From JAQGMJ01 sp036498945 (GTDB lineage: Bacteria; Pseudomonadota; Gammaproteobacteria; Burkholderiales; JAEUOS01), in the NCBI GenBank assembly GCA_036498945.1, contig DASYEQ010000053.1, forward strand, positions 1 to 64,000: a stretch of DNA of 64,000 bases. Direction: 5' to 3'. The position numbers and the translations under genes were made by a program. Positions within the stretch are counted from its first letter, which is position 1; each line of letters opens with the position of its first letter. A model generated the notes under the pieces. The model did no database searches. It was given only the letters and a program-made list of their open reading frames with translations, and was not told the DNA's origin. Positions 33,578 to 42,185 of the stretch are shown in pieces.

Positions 33578-34492
33578 TTACTTGCACTCCCCTGGTTCCT
33601 TGCGGCAATCCGCCGCCTCGTGTTCCGCGCGGATGCGTTGGGCCGGGGGCAGGGCCTGGGCGAGGGTGTCGCGCGCGATCTCCGCGCTCTTCTGGCCGGC
33701 CTGGGCGCTCAGGTAAAACCACATGTACGCGCGCTGTGCATCGGGTTTCACGCCGCGCCCGTCGCGATAGAAGATGCCGAGGTCGAACTGCGCCTGCGCC
33801 ACGTTCTGGCCGGCGGCCAAGCGCAGCCATTCGAGAGCGCGAGTATCGTCACGCGGCACGCCCAGGGCATTGGCGTAGGCGTTGCCGAGGTTGTACTGGG
33901 CCGCGGCGATGCCATGCATGGCGGCGGCGCGCTGCCACCAACGGACCGCTTCGGCCGGGTCTTTCGCCACGCCTTCGCCGGCGGCGTATAGCGTGCCGAG
34001 GTCGGATTCGGAAAGGCCATAGCCCTGCTCGGCGGCCAGGCGCAGCCACTTCACCGCTGCGACGTCATCGCGTTTCACTCCTACGCCGAGGTGGTACATC
34101 GCGCCCAGGTTGTGGCGCGCGGAAGCGACGCCTTGCGCGGCGGCGCGTGCGTACCATTTGGCGGCCTCAGTCATATCCGCCGGTAACCCCAGGCCCTTGC
34201 GGTACCAGGTACCCAGCAGCGCCTGGGCGCGGCCGTCACCCTGGCCGGCGGCCTTGCGCAGCAGTTCGAGCGCGCGTGCGCGGTCGGGCGCGACGCCTTT
34301 GCCGTCGGCGTAGAGCATGGCCAGGCGGTATTGCGCGACGGCCTCACCACGCGCCGCGGCCGGCTGCAGGAGGGCCAGCGCCTGCGGGTAGTTGCCGGCG
34401 GCGAGCAGCGCGTCCACGTCGCTGTCCGTGCCGGCTCGCGCCGCGCCGGCGTTAAGCGCCAGCAACAAGGTAAACAGTCGCATCAGTTTCAT
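33578..34492 (-). CDS. exported Sel1-like repeat protein
   Basis: This 304-residue periplasmic protein has a signal peptide (LMRLFTLLLALNAGAARA). It then carries about six Sel1-type alpha-helical repeats of 36 residues, seen as AQYRLAMLYADGKGV, AQALLGTWYRKGLGL, ARHNLGAMYHLGVGV, SESDLGTLYAAGEGV, AQYNLGNAYANALGV and AQFDLGIFYRDGRGV. Such repeats bind proteins. The partner is unknown. It is the lone gene between DUF6985-like and SMP-30 genes. Confidence 0.9.
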   Translation of the reverse strand: MKLMRLFTLLLALNAGAARAGTDSDVDALLAAGNYPQALALLQPAAARGEAVAQYRLAMLYADGKGVAPDRARALELLRKAAGQGDGRAQALLGTWYRKGLGLPADMTEAAKWYARAAAQGVASARHNLGAMYHLGVGVKRDDVAAVKWLRLAAEQGYGLSESDLGTLYAAGEGVAKDPAEAVRWWQRAAAMHGIAAAQYNLGNAYANALGVPRDDTRALEWLRLAAGQNVAQAQFDLGIFYRDGRGVKPDAQRAYMWFYLSAQAGQKSAEIARDTLAQALPPAQRIRAEHEAADCRKEPGECK

Positions 34493-34559
34493 ATCGATCC
34501 ACGGGCCCGCAAGCGAGGCATGCTAGGGACCGCAGGTGAAACCAGTGTGACGCGATGCT

Positions 34560-35444
34560 TCAGCCCTTGAAGCGCGGCTCCGGCAGGCCTTTGACGCCAG
34601 GCTTGACCATGAACAGGCTGCCCGCCAGCGGCTCCTTCGCCACCTGCTCGGCGGTAAGGCGCTGCGAGTGGCTGGTGATGTAGAGCGTGTCGAGGTTCGG
34701 GCCGCCGAAGGCGGGGCAGGTGGCGTGGGAGATGGGGAGCTGGACGATGCGGTCGACCTTGCCTTGCGGGGTCAGGCGCACCACCTGGCCGGTGTGGACC
34801 ATCGCATTCCACAGGCAGCCGTCAGCATCGACCGTCGAGCCGTCGGGCAGGGCGGGGGTGCCGGTCCAGTCCTTGAACACGCGGCGGTTGCTCATCACGC
34901 CGTCATCCAGATCGAAGTCGAAGGCCCAGATCAGCTGCACGTGGGTGTCGGCGAAATACATGGTGCGCGAGTCCGGGCTCCAGGAGACGGAGTTGGGCAC
35001 GTGGATGCCGCCGAACTGCTTGTGGCAGGAGTGGTCGGGGTCGAAGCGGTAGAAGCTGCCCGCGGGCTCGCGCACGCCGTCTTTCATGCTGCCGACCCAG
35101 AAGCGGCCGCGGCGGTCCACCTTGCCGTCGTTCAGCCGGTTCTGCGGCAGGTCGGCCTCGGGGTTGGCGAGGAACAGCGGCGCTTCGGTCTTTTGCGGGT
35201 CATAGGTGTAAAGGCCCCGGTTGGTCGCCATCAACAGGCCGCCGGATTCGCGCAGGGCGATCGAGCCGGCCAGCATGTCGGCGGCCAGGCGCACGGCGGT
35301 GTGGCGGCCGGTGGCCGGGTCATAGGACTGGATCGCGGGGCGGCGCACGTCGGTCCACCACAGGCGTTTGGTGCGGTCGCACCAGAGAGGGACTTCGCCG
35401 AGGATGTCGGCGCCCTGGACGGCGACTTCGAATTCGGTGGCCAA
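34560..35444 (-). CDS. SMP-30/gluconolactonase family protein
   Basis: This 294-residue six-bladed propeller hydrolyses sugar lactones in characterised relatives. Metal ligands are expected at the Glu of LGEVPLWCDR, in NRLNDGKVDRRGRFWVGSM, in VPNSVSWSPDSRTMYFADT and in LPDGSTVDADG. No signal peptide is present. It is divergent from the RraA-fold gene, so both could share regulation and act on a sugar-acid or aromatic lactone route (inference). Confidence 0.9.
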   Translation of the reverse strand: MATEFEVAVQGADILGEVPLWCDRTKRLWWTDVRRPAIQSYDPATGRHTAVRLAADMLAGSIALRESGGLLMATNRGLYTYDPQKTEAPLFLANPEADLPQNRLNDGKVDRRGRFWVGSMKDGVREPAGSFYRFDPDHSCHKQFGGIHVPNSVSWSPDSRTMYFADTHVQLIWAFDFDLDDGVMSNRRVFKDWTGTPALPDGSTVDADGCLWNAMVHTGQVVRLTPQGKVDRIVQLPISHATCPAFGGPNLDTLYITSHSQRLTAEQVAKEPLAGSLFMVKPGVKGLPEPRFKG

Positions 35445-35567
35445 AGCTTTTCTCCTCTATTCGTATTGTGTGCTTGGGCGCGCATGGGGCCGCGCGTACA
35501 CTTGGATTCCCTATGCTACTGCGCACGCGTGAATCCGGCGTGTCATCCACCCGATAAGGCCAAGACA

Positions 35568-36302
35568 ATGAGCACCAAAAAAGAAACCGTAGGCAAGCTG
35601 CCCGCCACCGCTTTCGGCATGCTGGAGATCCCGCGCCTGGACCGCGCCATCATCGCCGGCTTCAAGGGGCTGGATGATTTGTGTGGCATCACTTCCGATG
35701 CGATGGACGACCTCGGCATCGTCGGCGTGGTGCCGGGCTCGACCCTGCGCCCGACCGACCCGAAAGCGAAGATCGTCGGCCAGGCCATCACCCTGCACAA
35801 CACGCGGGTGAACAAGACGGTGGCCGAAGCCGTGGCCGGCAAGGTCTCGGGCCTGGGCGACATCGAGGCGCACAACCTGGCCGAAGACGGCGACATCATC
35901 GTCATCCAGGGCGTGCGCGACGTGTCTTCGATGGGCGGCATCATGGCGACGATCGCCCGGCGCGAAGGCGAGATCGGCGCGATCGTCGATGGCGCGGTGC
36001 GCGACATCGACCATTCGCGCGGCATCGGCTACCCGGTGTGGTCCACCTCGGTTTCGCCGATGACGGGCAAGTGGCGCATCCAGACCCAGGGCGTGAACGT
36101 GGCGGTGAACATCTGCGGCCTGATCGTGCAGCCGGGCGACCTGGTGCTGGCTGATGAAGTGGGCGTGTGCTTCGTGCCGTTCGCGCGCGCGGCGGAAGTG
36201 CTGGAGCAGGCGCAGGCGATCATGGCGGCGGAACACAAGCGGCTGAAAATGGTGGAAGAGGGGATTGCGCTGAAGGATTACTTCAAGTTGCCGCGGAAGT
36301 AG
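35568..36302 (+). CDS. RraA-fold protein (oxaloacetate decarboxylase / HMG aldolase-like)
   Basis: This 244-residue protein has the RraA/4-hydroxy-4-methyl-2-oxoglutarate aldolase fold: GIVGVVPGSTLRPT, then IVIQGVRDVSSMGG and AIVDGAVRDIDHSRGIGYPV, where the Arg-Asp pair binds metal and substrate. Metal-dependent members cleave oxo-acid aldols to pyruvate; true RraA inhibits RNase E. The lone position beside a lactonase favours the catabolic role. ATG 35568 is supported by AAGG upstream. N- and C-terminal extensions make it longer than RraA (about 160 residues). Confidence 0.87.
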   Translation: MSTKKETVGKLPATAFGMLEIPRLDRAIIAGFKGLDDLCGITSDAMDDLGIVGVVPGSTLRPTDPKAKIVGQAITLHNTRVNKTVAEAVAGKVSGLGDIEAHNLAEDGDIIVIQGVRDVSSMGGIMATIARREGEIGAIVDGAVRDIDHSRGIGYPVWSTSVSPMTGKWRIQTQGVNVAVNICGLIVQPGDLVLADEVGVCFVPFARAAEVLEQAQAIMAAEHKRLKMVEEGIALKDYFKLPRK

Positions 36303-36339
36303 CGTCACGGCCGTCCCCCAGGGCCACTTCCTCCGGGGC

Positions 36340-36402
36340 GTTCCCGCGAACGCGGGAACCCGGTTTCTCTTCACTTGTCATTCCCGCCTGCGCGGGAATG
36401 AC
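36340..36402. repeat. pair of GTTCCCGC/GTCATTCCCGC palindromes
   Basis: GTTCCCGCG-AA-CGCGGGAAC (36340-36359) and GTCATTCCCGC-CTGC-GCGGGAATGAC (36377-36402) are perfect hairpins in the gap between convergent genes. A similar copy is at 50182-50208. They are the REP-like dispersed type common in proteobacteria and could also stop transcription. Confidence 0.75.
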
Positions 36403-36415
36403 ATTGGAGGAGGAA

Positions 36416-38020
36416 CTAGCGCGCGAAATTCGCGGCGCGGGTGCCGGCGTAGTTGGCTTCCTCGAATAGCGAAAAGCCCGTGAGGTCGGCATGGGCGAAG
36501 CTGAGCGGCTGCGTGAGCCCGGCCAGCAACTGGCGGATCGGCGCCGTCAAAAAGCCCGGCACCGGGCGCGCCATGGCGTGCGGCCAGCGCCAGATGTCCA
36601 TGCGCTTCAATTGCTCGCGCAAGCCCGGGTGGGGGCGCGAGAGTTCGGCCACGATGGCATCGGCCCAGGTCTTCCAGTCGGTGGTGTAGAGGCGCTGGCG
36701 CGCTTGCGGCACGCCCTGGTCGTCAATCGGCCAGTAATAGGTGAGCACGGTGGGGCCGGGGCCGGTACGGATGGCCTGGTGGGTGGCGACGACGTACCCG
36801 AGCGCGGGGCTGTCGTAGAGCACGTTGTCCCAGCACAGGCCCGCCGGGCCGGCGTCGATCGGCAATGCGTCCAGTTCGAGGTTGGCCACCAGCCAGGGGC
36901 TGACTTCCATTTGCGTGGCGGCTTGCGCCAGACCCGCGGGGGCGTTGACCCAGACGCGCGCCAGCACCTGCGCGGGGGCGGCCCAGATCACCTGTTCGGC
37001 GCGGTAGCGGGTCACGGTGTTCAGGTTCGCATCGTAGATGTCGATGTCGGCGTGGCCGCTTGCGGTCTCCACGCGCACGCAGGGGGAATGCGTCTGCATG
37101 GCGTTGGGGGCGTGCGCCTTCAGCCAGGCGCTGATCTGCTGCACCAGGAAGCCGTTGCCTTGCGGCCAGGTGAGTACTTCGCGGGCCTCGGCATCGGTGG
37201 CGAGCGCGTCGCGGCTGGCGTGGTAGTGCAGGCCGGCCCAGGCGGAGATGTGGTGCGAATGGCCGCCGAAATCGTCGCGGCAGCCGTAGTCGGCGTACCA
37301 GTGCAGCGCCGGGGAGTCGAGCCCCTGGGCCAGCAGCCAGTCGCGGAAACTCAGGCGGTCGAGCGCGCGCAGTTCGGGGTCGGTGCTGGAAAAGGCGGCC
37401 GGCAGGGCGAAGGCTTTGTGGCCCTGGGCGTCGCGACGGCGGCGAAACGCGTCGGTGAGGTCGTCGAAGCGCTTGTACTGGTCGAGGTCGCGCCGGGTGG
37501 CGCCGATGCGCGGCAACAGGCCTTCCTGCCACAGGCCCTGGATGTACAGGCGCTCCTGCGGCGGGCCGACGATGTAGCGCTCGTCATAGCGCGGCGCCAC
37601 CGCGGCTGGGTCGCCCTTGAGGATGTCCAGGTCGGCGAGCAACTCGCGCACGTAGGTCGATTCCACCGTGGGGAAGGGCAGGTAGTGCGCGCCCCAGGGG
37701 TAGGCGGTGAAAGCGTTGCTGCCCGAGCGCGCGTTGCCGCCGGGGGCGGTCTCCAGCTCGAACAGGCGGAAGTCGGTGATGCCGCGTTTCACCAGGCGCC
37801 AGGCGGCGCAAAGGCCGCCGATGCCGCCGCCGACGATGGCGACCGGGATGTTCCTGGTCTCAGTGGCGGCGGGGAAGCCGCGGTCGCGCAGCTTGTGGCC
37901 CAAGGCCATGTCGGGGCCGAGCAGGTCGCCGGTCAAATGCGGCTGGCCGTGCTCGAATTCGCAGGAGGCGAGCAGCGGGCTGGTGAGGCTGGCGAGAAAG
38001 CGGCGGCGGTCCATGGGCAT
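36416..38020 (-). CDS. exported FAD-dependent amine oxidase-like protein
   Basis: This 534-residue flavoprotein starts with a Tat motif and lipobox-like end (DRRRFLASLTSPLLASC), so it may be a Tat-exported lipoprotein. IPVAIVGGGIGGLCAAWRLV is the dinucleotide site, and GGNARSGSNAFTAYPWGAH the FAD-contacting loop. It resembles flavin amine oxidases and phytoene-desaturase-like enzymes. It is the last gene of the SPFH/DUF4178/DUF350/aminopropyltransferase group, so it may oxidise an amine or polyamine in the periplasm (inference). A hairpin lies between it and the upstream gene. Confidence 0.82.
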   Translation of the reverse strand: MPMDRRRFLASLTSPLLASCEFEHGQPHLTGDLLGPDMALGHKLRDRGFPAATETRNIPVAIVGGGIGGLCAAWRLVKRGITDFRLFELETAPGGNARSGSNAFTAYPWGAHYLPFPTVESTYVRELLADLDILKGDPAAVAPRYDERYIVGPPQERLYIQGLWQEGLLPRIGATRRDLDQYKRFDDLTDAFRRRRDAQGHKAFALPAAFSSTDPELRALDRLSFRDWLLAQGLDSPALHWYADYGCRDDFGGHSHHISAWAGLHYHASRDALATDAEAREVLTWPQGNGFLVQQISAWLKAHAPNAMQTHSPCVRVETASGHADIDIYDANLNTVTRYRAEQVIWAAPAQVLARVWVNAPAGLAQAATQMEVSPWLVANLELDALPIDAGPAGLCWDNVLYDSPALGYVVATHQAIRTGPGPTVLTYYWPIDDQGVPQARQRLYTTDWKTWADAIVAELSRPHPGLREQLKRMDIWRWPHAMARPVPGFLTAPIRQLLAGLTQPLSFAHADLTGFSLFEEANYAGTRAANFAR

Positions 38021-38077
38021 GGCGATCAGGGAAAGGGGCTGCGCATGGCGACGCCCTTTGGTCGCTTTACATCAGGA

Positions 38078-38103
38078 AAATCATCCGGCTTTGCCGGTGA
38101 TTT
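38078..38103 (-). terminator. hairpin between aminopropyltransferase and FAD protein genes
   Basis: AAATCA-T-CCGGC with its complement around a TTT loop forms an imperfect stem in the 129-bp gap. It may be a partial terminator or processing site within the operon. Confidence 0.4.
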
Positions 38104-38149
38104 CTTGCAGGCTTGAATCGCAAAAAAGCAGCGGTGTACCTTTTTGCGC

Positions 38150-39649
38150 TCATTTCATCACGCGGCGCCAGTCTTCTTCGAAGTAGCGGACGAGGACCTG
38201 GTTATTCAAGCGGTTGACTTCGGTCGGCACGCGCGACATGTCGGCGGGGAAGTCGAACATGGTCTTCATGGTCTCGGGCGTGACGAAGCGCACCGGCACC
38301 GGAATCTTTTGCGGCATGACGTAATCGCGCCGGCTGCCGATGACGTAGCCCCATTCGCCGAAGGAGGGGACGTAGGCGTGGTAGGGCGCGGCCTTGAGCC
38401 CCGTGTCTTCCAGGGTGCCCACGATGCACCAGAAGGAGGTGCGCGCGTAGAAGGGCGAGGTGGCCTGGATCACCAGCAGGCCCTGGTTGGAAAGGTGCTT
38501 TTCCAGCAGGCGGTAGAAGGCGGAGGAGTAGAGCTTGCCGAGCGAATAGTTCGATGGATCGGGGAAGTCGACGATGGCGAGGTCGAAGGCTTCGGGGTTG
38601 CGTTCCAGCCAGAGCAGGGCGTCGCTGTTGACTACGTGCATCTTCGGCGAGGTCAACGAACCCTGGTTCATCGCGGTGAGCAGGCGGTTGGTGGAAAACA
38701 GCGTGGTCATGCGCGCATCGAGGTCGACCAGGGTGATGGACTCGATGTTGGGGTACTTCAAGACTTCGCGCGCCGCCAGGCCGTCGCCGCCGCCCAGGAT
38801 CAGCACGCGGCGCGCGCCGGGGAGGGTGGCCAGCGCCGGGTGCACCAGGGCTTCGTGGTAGCGGTATTCGTCGCGGGTGGCGAATTGCAGGTTGCCGTTG
38901 AGGAACAGGCGGATGTCGTCGCGCCAGCGGGTGAGCACGATGCGCTGATACGGCGTGGATTCGGCGTAGATGATCTGGTCGGCGTAGATGCCTTCTTCCG
39001 CCACCATGGTGAGCTTGTCGGCGAAGATGAAGCCGGCGAGCAGTACGACGAAGGCGATGGCGCCTTGCGCGATCAAGACGCGCGCGCGGCCGAGGGTGGC
39101 GCGGAACAGGTACATGGCCCACAGCGCCACCAGCACGTTCATCAGCCCGAACAGCAGGCTGGTGCGCATCAGGCCGATGTGCGGGGCCAGCACGATGGGA
39201 AAGAGGATGGAGACGGCCAGCGCGCCGAGATAATCGAAGGAGAGCACCTGGGCGATCAGGTCCTTGAACTCGACTTCGTTCTTCAGGATGCGCATGATCA
39301 GCGGGATTTCCAGGCCGACCAGCACGCCGGTGACGAACACCAGGCCGTAGAGCACGAAGCGGAACGGCTCGGTCAGGTGCGCGAACACCATGAACAGGAT
39401 GACGGCGGAAGAGCCGCCGACCACGCCCACCATCATCTCGATCTGCACGAAGCGGGCGGTGAGCCCCTTGTCGATGAATTTCGACAGCCAGGAGCCGATG
39501 CCCATGGCGAACAGGTAGGTGCCGATGACGGTGGAGAACTGGGTGATGGAGTCGCCCATCACATAGCTCGACAGCGCGGCCGCGATCAGCTCGTAGGCCA
39601 GGCCGCAGGAGGCGACGACAAATACCGAAAAGAGGAGGGCGGGACGCAA
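38150..39649 (-). CDS. membrane-fused polyamine aminopropyltransferase (SpeE-like)
   Basis: This 499-residue protein joins about seven membrane helices (residues 1-220, from FSVFVVASCGLAYELIAAAL to IAQGAIAFVVLLAGFIFAD) to a cytosolic spermidine-synthase domain. That domain shows STPYQRIVLTRW, RRVLILGGGDGLAAREVLKY for decarboxylated SAM, and AIVDFPDPSN. It should transfer an aminopropyl group to an amine. No AdoMet decarboxylase gene is nearby. It is downstream of the DUF350 gene by 87 bp, part of the SPFH-linked group. Confidence 0.9.
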   Translation of the reverse strand: MRPALLFSVFVVASCGLAYELIAAALSSYVMGDSITQFSTVIGTYLFAMGIGSWLSKFIDKGLTARFVQIEMMVGVVGGSSAVILFMVFAHLTEPFRFVLYGLVFVTGVLVGLEIPLIMRILKNEVEFKDLIAQVLSFDYLGALAVSILFPIVLAPHIGLMRTSLLFGLMNVLVALWAMYLFRATLGRARVLIAQGAIAFVVLLAGFIFADKLTMVAEEGIYADQIIYAESTPYQRIVLTRWRDDIRLFLNGNLQFATRDEYRYHEALVHPALATLPGARRVLILGGGDGLAAREVLKYPNIESITLVDLDARMTTLFSTNRLLTAMNQGSLTSPKMHVVNSDALLWLERNPEAFDLAIVDFPDPSNYSLGKLYSSAFYRLLEKHLSNQGLLVIQATSPFYARTSFWCIVGTLEDTGLKAAPYHAYVPSFGEWGYVIGSRRDYVMPQKIPVPVRFVTPETMKTMFDFPADMSRVPTEVNRLNNQVLVRYFEEDWRRVMK

Positions 39650-39736
39650 AAGCGGTCTTGCTTTACTTGAAGGGGCGTGGAGGCGCGGGAAGGCCGCGGC
39701 CCGCGACTTGCGGGCCGCCGAGTGTACCGAAAAAAC

Positions 39737-39949
39737 TCAGTGGATCGAGGCGGCCACCACGATGGCTATCCCTAAGCACATGGCGCCGACCACGAAGGCG
39801 AGCGCGGTGTTGCGCTTTTCCACGATCTCGCCCCACAGGTCGTAGGGGGTGATCTTGTCGATGATGATGAAGGAGACCCAGAACACAATCACCCCGAGGA
39901 CGGAATAGATCAGCGAATTGATGATGTTTTGCGGATTGATGTAGTCCAT
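39737..39949 (-). CDS. DUF350 family membrane protein
   Basis: This 70-residue protein has two membrane helices (SLIYSVLGVIVFWVSFIII and LAFVVGAMCLGIAIVVAA) linked by a charged DKITPYDLWGEIVEKRN loop, which is the DUF350 signature. Many DUF350 proteins carry two such units; this has one. Function is unknown. GGAGACA precedes ATG 39949. It starts 9 bp after the stop of a 53-codon gene, indicating an operon. Confidence 0.88.
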   Translation of the reverse strand: MDYINPQNIINSLIYSVLGVIVFWVSFIIIDKITPYDLWGEIVEKRNTALAFVVGAMCLGIAIVVAASIH

Positions 39950-39958
39950 GGATGTCTC

Positions 39959-40120
39959 CTATTTGTGGGAAAGACTGCTGGAACGCGAATAGCCGCTGCC
40001 GGAACCGCCGGAGCGCAGTTGTTGCGCGCCGGCGCCGGTATAGAACGCCATGCCGCGATACTGCGCGTAGCTGAAAAAGGAGATCGCCAGCACGCTGGTG
40101 ATCAGGTAGAGCCGGCTCAT
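39959..40120 (-). CDS. 53-residue membrane/secreted small protein
   Basis: This short frame begins MSRLYLITSVLAISFFSYAQ, a single hydrophobic segment that could be a signal peptide or anchor. It ends in a Gly/Ser-rich stretch (RSGGSGSGYSRSSSLSHK). It fills the 189-bp gap between DUF4178 and DUF350 genes exactly: 18 bp after the former and 9 bp before the latter. That fit and the clean hydrophobic pattern argue it is real. No family is known to me. Confidence 0.7.
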   Translation of the reverse strand: MSRLYLITSVLAISFFSYAQYRGMAFYTGAGAQQLRSGGSGSGYSRSSSLSHK

Positions 40121-40138
40121 GTGCGTTGTCCTCTTCGC

Positions 40139-42037
40139 TCAGTCGTCGTCATCGTCGCCGCTGCCGCCGCCGCGCGGGTGGTCGCTGTCGGCCCAGCGGC
40201 GGTTTTCGAAACTGCGCTCGCGCCAGGTACCCCAGAAGGGCAGGATCAGCAGCGCGAGCTGCAGCACCAGCCAGTTGAGCCACGAGGGGTGGCCCTGCTC
40301 CAGCTTGAGGTTGGCGGCGACCGCGGTGTTGGCGTCCTGCGGGCGCTCGGAGGTGATGTTGAGGCGGTATTCGCCCGGCGGCACGCCGTAGAAGACGACG
40401 TCGTCGGTGCGCGAGCCTTCGTTCCAGGACTCGCCGTCGTCCACGCCGGCGTAATAGCTCACTTCGTGCGCCTCGTTCCAGGTCTTGCCGGTTTTCGGAT
40501 CGACCAGGGTATAGGTGAAGTCGGCCCAGGAGTTGTTCAGGTCCGTGTCGTTACGCACCACCAGGTTGCCGGCGGTGCCGCGTATGGTGAAGGGCTGGGT
40601 GGTGGCGCCCCCCTCTCCCGGCGGCACCTTGACAAATTCGCTGTACACCTTGACGCTGCGGAAGGCGAAGCCCATCTGCAGCACGAAGATGGCCAGGGTC
40701 AGCACGCAGAACAGCTTCCACAGGCGTGCCGGCTCGGCCGCGTGCGGGTTGGGCTGGTTGGGCGCGATGCCGCGCGGCGCCGGCAACGGCTTGGCCGGCT
40801 TGAACACGCCTTGCACCTCCTCCACCGGCATGTAGCGGCCGACGGTCCAGGTGAGTTCGCGCGGGGTTTTTTCACTCGACAGGATTTCCGGCGGGGCGAC
40901 GTAATCGTTGGCTTGCGCCGTGTCGCCGAAGCGCACCTTCCAGTAGAACTCGCCCAGCACGTGGGTGACGCGGCCTTCGTAGCCTTCGAAGTGCTGGTAT
41001 TCCTTGTTGCCATACCAGGCCGAGGTGCCGATGGCCTTGGCCGGCTGGCTGGCGTTCCACAGGTAGCTCCAGTGGCCGTTGGACTCGGCTAGCCAGCGGT
41101 AGCCCTTGCCGCGCGAGAACAGCAGGTATTCGCCCCAGGAGAAGTTGTTCGAGGCGCGGCGCATGTAGCCGATCACCTCCCACTCGGTGCCGTCGAGCTT
41201 GCCCTTGCTGCCCAGCGCCAGCGGGGGCGCGAATTCCAGCGCGGACTGCGCCTTGGCCGCGAGCTGCGCCTTGCGGTTGTTCAGATCGAGGAGCGAACCG
41301 CAGGAGGTGCAGCCGTAGCTCTTGCTCTTGTCGTCGGAAAGCTTGAGCGGGGCGCCGCAGTTGGGGCAGTCGAACGCCAGAAGCCCCATGTCCTTCGCTT
41401 CGGCCTGCTCCTCGGCCTCGGGGACTTTCAGGTTGGTGAGCTTGAGGGAGAGGCCTTCGACGCGTTCGCCGAAATAGACCCGCGGCGGGTCGTCGCTGTA
41501 GTCGATGGTGGCGAATTCGGCGCCGCGGCGCAGGTCCACCACCGGGGCTTCGTAACCGGGGCCGACGGTGAACGGCAGCTCGCCTTCACCGGCGATGCAG
41601 GTGGCCGACTCGATGTCGGTGACCTGGAAATCGAGGCTGCCCTCAAGCGCGACGCGCTGCTCCACCGCGATGCCGGAAAACGGCGGCGGCGCCTTGGAGG
41701 GCGGCTTTTCGAAGGTGACGTAGAACTCGCCCGCCGCCTCGCCCAGCCAGCCGCTGCGCTGGTCGTCGAACAGCAGGTGCCACTCGTTCCACAGGCCGTC
41801 TTCGTAGCGCAACTGGATGCGCCCGATGACAGCGAAGTGCGAGCCCTTGTAGGCGCCTTCGGTGGCAAGCTGGATCAGTGTCGGATCTTCCTGCAGCGCG
41901 GCCATCTTGCCGAGGTTTTCCAGCACCTCGCCCTGGCGCAGCAGGGTGGAGTTGCAGTACTCGCAAACCGCGACTACCGATGCTTCCGAACGGAATTTGA
42001 CGGGTGCCCCGCACGCGGGGCATTTGCCGATTTTCAC
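40139..42037 (-). CDS. DUF4178 zinc-ribbon membrane protein
   Basis: This 632-residue protein starts with a zinc ribbon (Cys6, Cys9, Cys25, Cys28). A DUF4178 domain follows (HFAVIGRIQLRYEDGLWNEWHLLF), then a second zinc ribbon (CPNC...CTSC) and a second DUF4178 domain (WEVIGYMRRASNNFSWGEYLLF). One membrane helix (LFCVLTLAIFVLQMGFAF), a beta-rich extracytoplasmic part and a final helix (LVLQLALLILPFWG) end in an acidic tail. Function is unknown. It is located between the SPFH gene and DUF350, a combination seen with membrane-stress (PspA-type) genes elsewhere. Confidence 0.87.
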   Translation of the reverse strand: MKIGKCPACGAPVKFRSEASVVAVCEYCNSTLLRQGEVLENLGKMAALQEDPTLIQLATEGAYKGSHFAVIGRIQLRYEDGLWNEWHLLFDDQRSGWLGEAAGEFYVTFEKPPSKAPPPFSGIAVEQRVALEGSLDFQVTDIESATCIAGEGELPFTVGPGYEAPVVDLRRGAEFATIDYSDDPPRVYFGERVEGLSLKLTNLKVPEAEEQAEAKDMGLLAFDCPNCGAPLKLSDDKSKSYGCTSCGSLLDLNNRKAQLAAKAQSALEFAPPLALGSKGKLDGTEWEVIGYMRRASNNFSWGEYLLFSRGKGYRWLAESNGHWSYLWNASQPAKAIGTSAWYGNKEYQHFEGYEGRVTHVLGEFYWKVRFGDTAQANDYVAPPEILSSEKTPRELTWTVGRYMPVEEVQGVFKPAKPLPAPRGIAPNQPNPHAAEPARLWKLFCVLTLAIFVLQMGFAFRSVKVYSEFVKVPPGEGGATTQPFTIRGTAGNLVVRNDTDLNNSWADFTYTLVDPKTGKTWNEAHEVSYYAGVDDGESWNEGSRTDDVVFYGVPPGEYRLNITSERPQDANTAVAANLKLEQGHPSWLNWLVLQLALLILPFWGTWRERSFENRRWADSDHPRGGGSGDDDDD

Positions 42038-42154
42038 CGGTCTTGTCCTCTCTGCCGGCCGCTGTTTTTTATGCGGCCGGTCGCGGTGTTAGGGAGACGC
42101 AGGGGGGATTTTCCGGATTCGCATGCGCGACATGCGGTTCTCTCCAAAGGTGTG

Positions 42155-42177
42155 TCGAGGGGATGCCATCCCCTCGA
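42155..42177 (-). terminator. palindromic hairpin between SPFH and DUF4178 genes
   Basis: TCGAGGGGATG-C-CATCCCCTCGA is a perfect 11-bp inverted repeat 9 bp after the SPFH stop. There is no T run, so it may tune rather than end transcription, giving more SPFH protein than downstream products. Confidence 0.55.
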
Positions 42178-42185
42178 TCATCGTC

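Noticed and set aside
40139..40391. Acidic poly-Asp C-terminus of the DUF4178 protein as a frameshift sign
   Set aside because: The Asp run follows directly from a helix and basic stretch in a normal frame, and acidic tails are common in zinc-ribbon membrane proteins.
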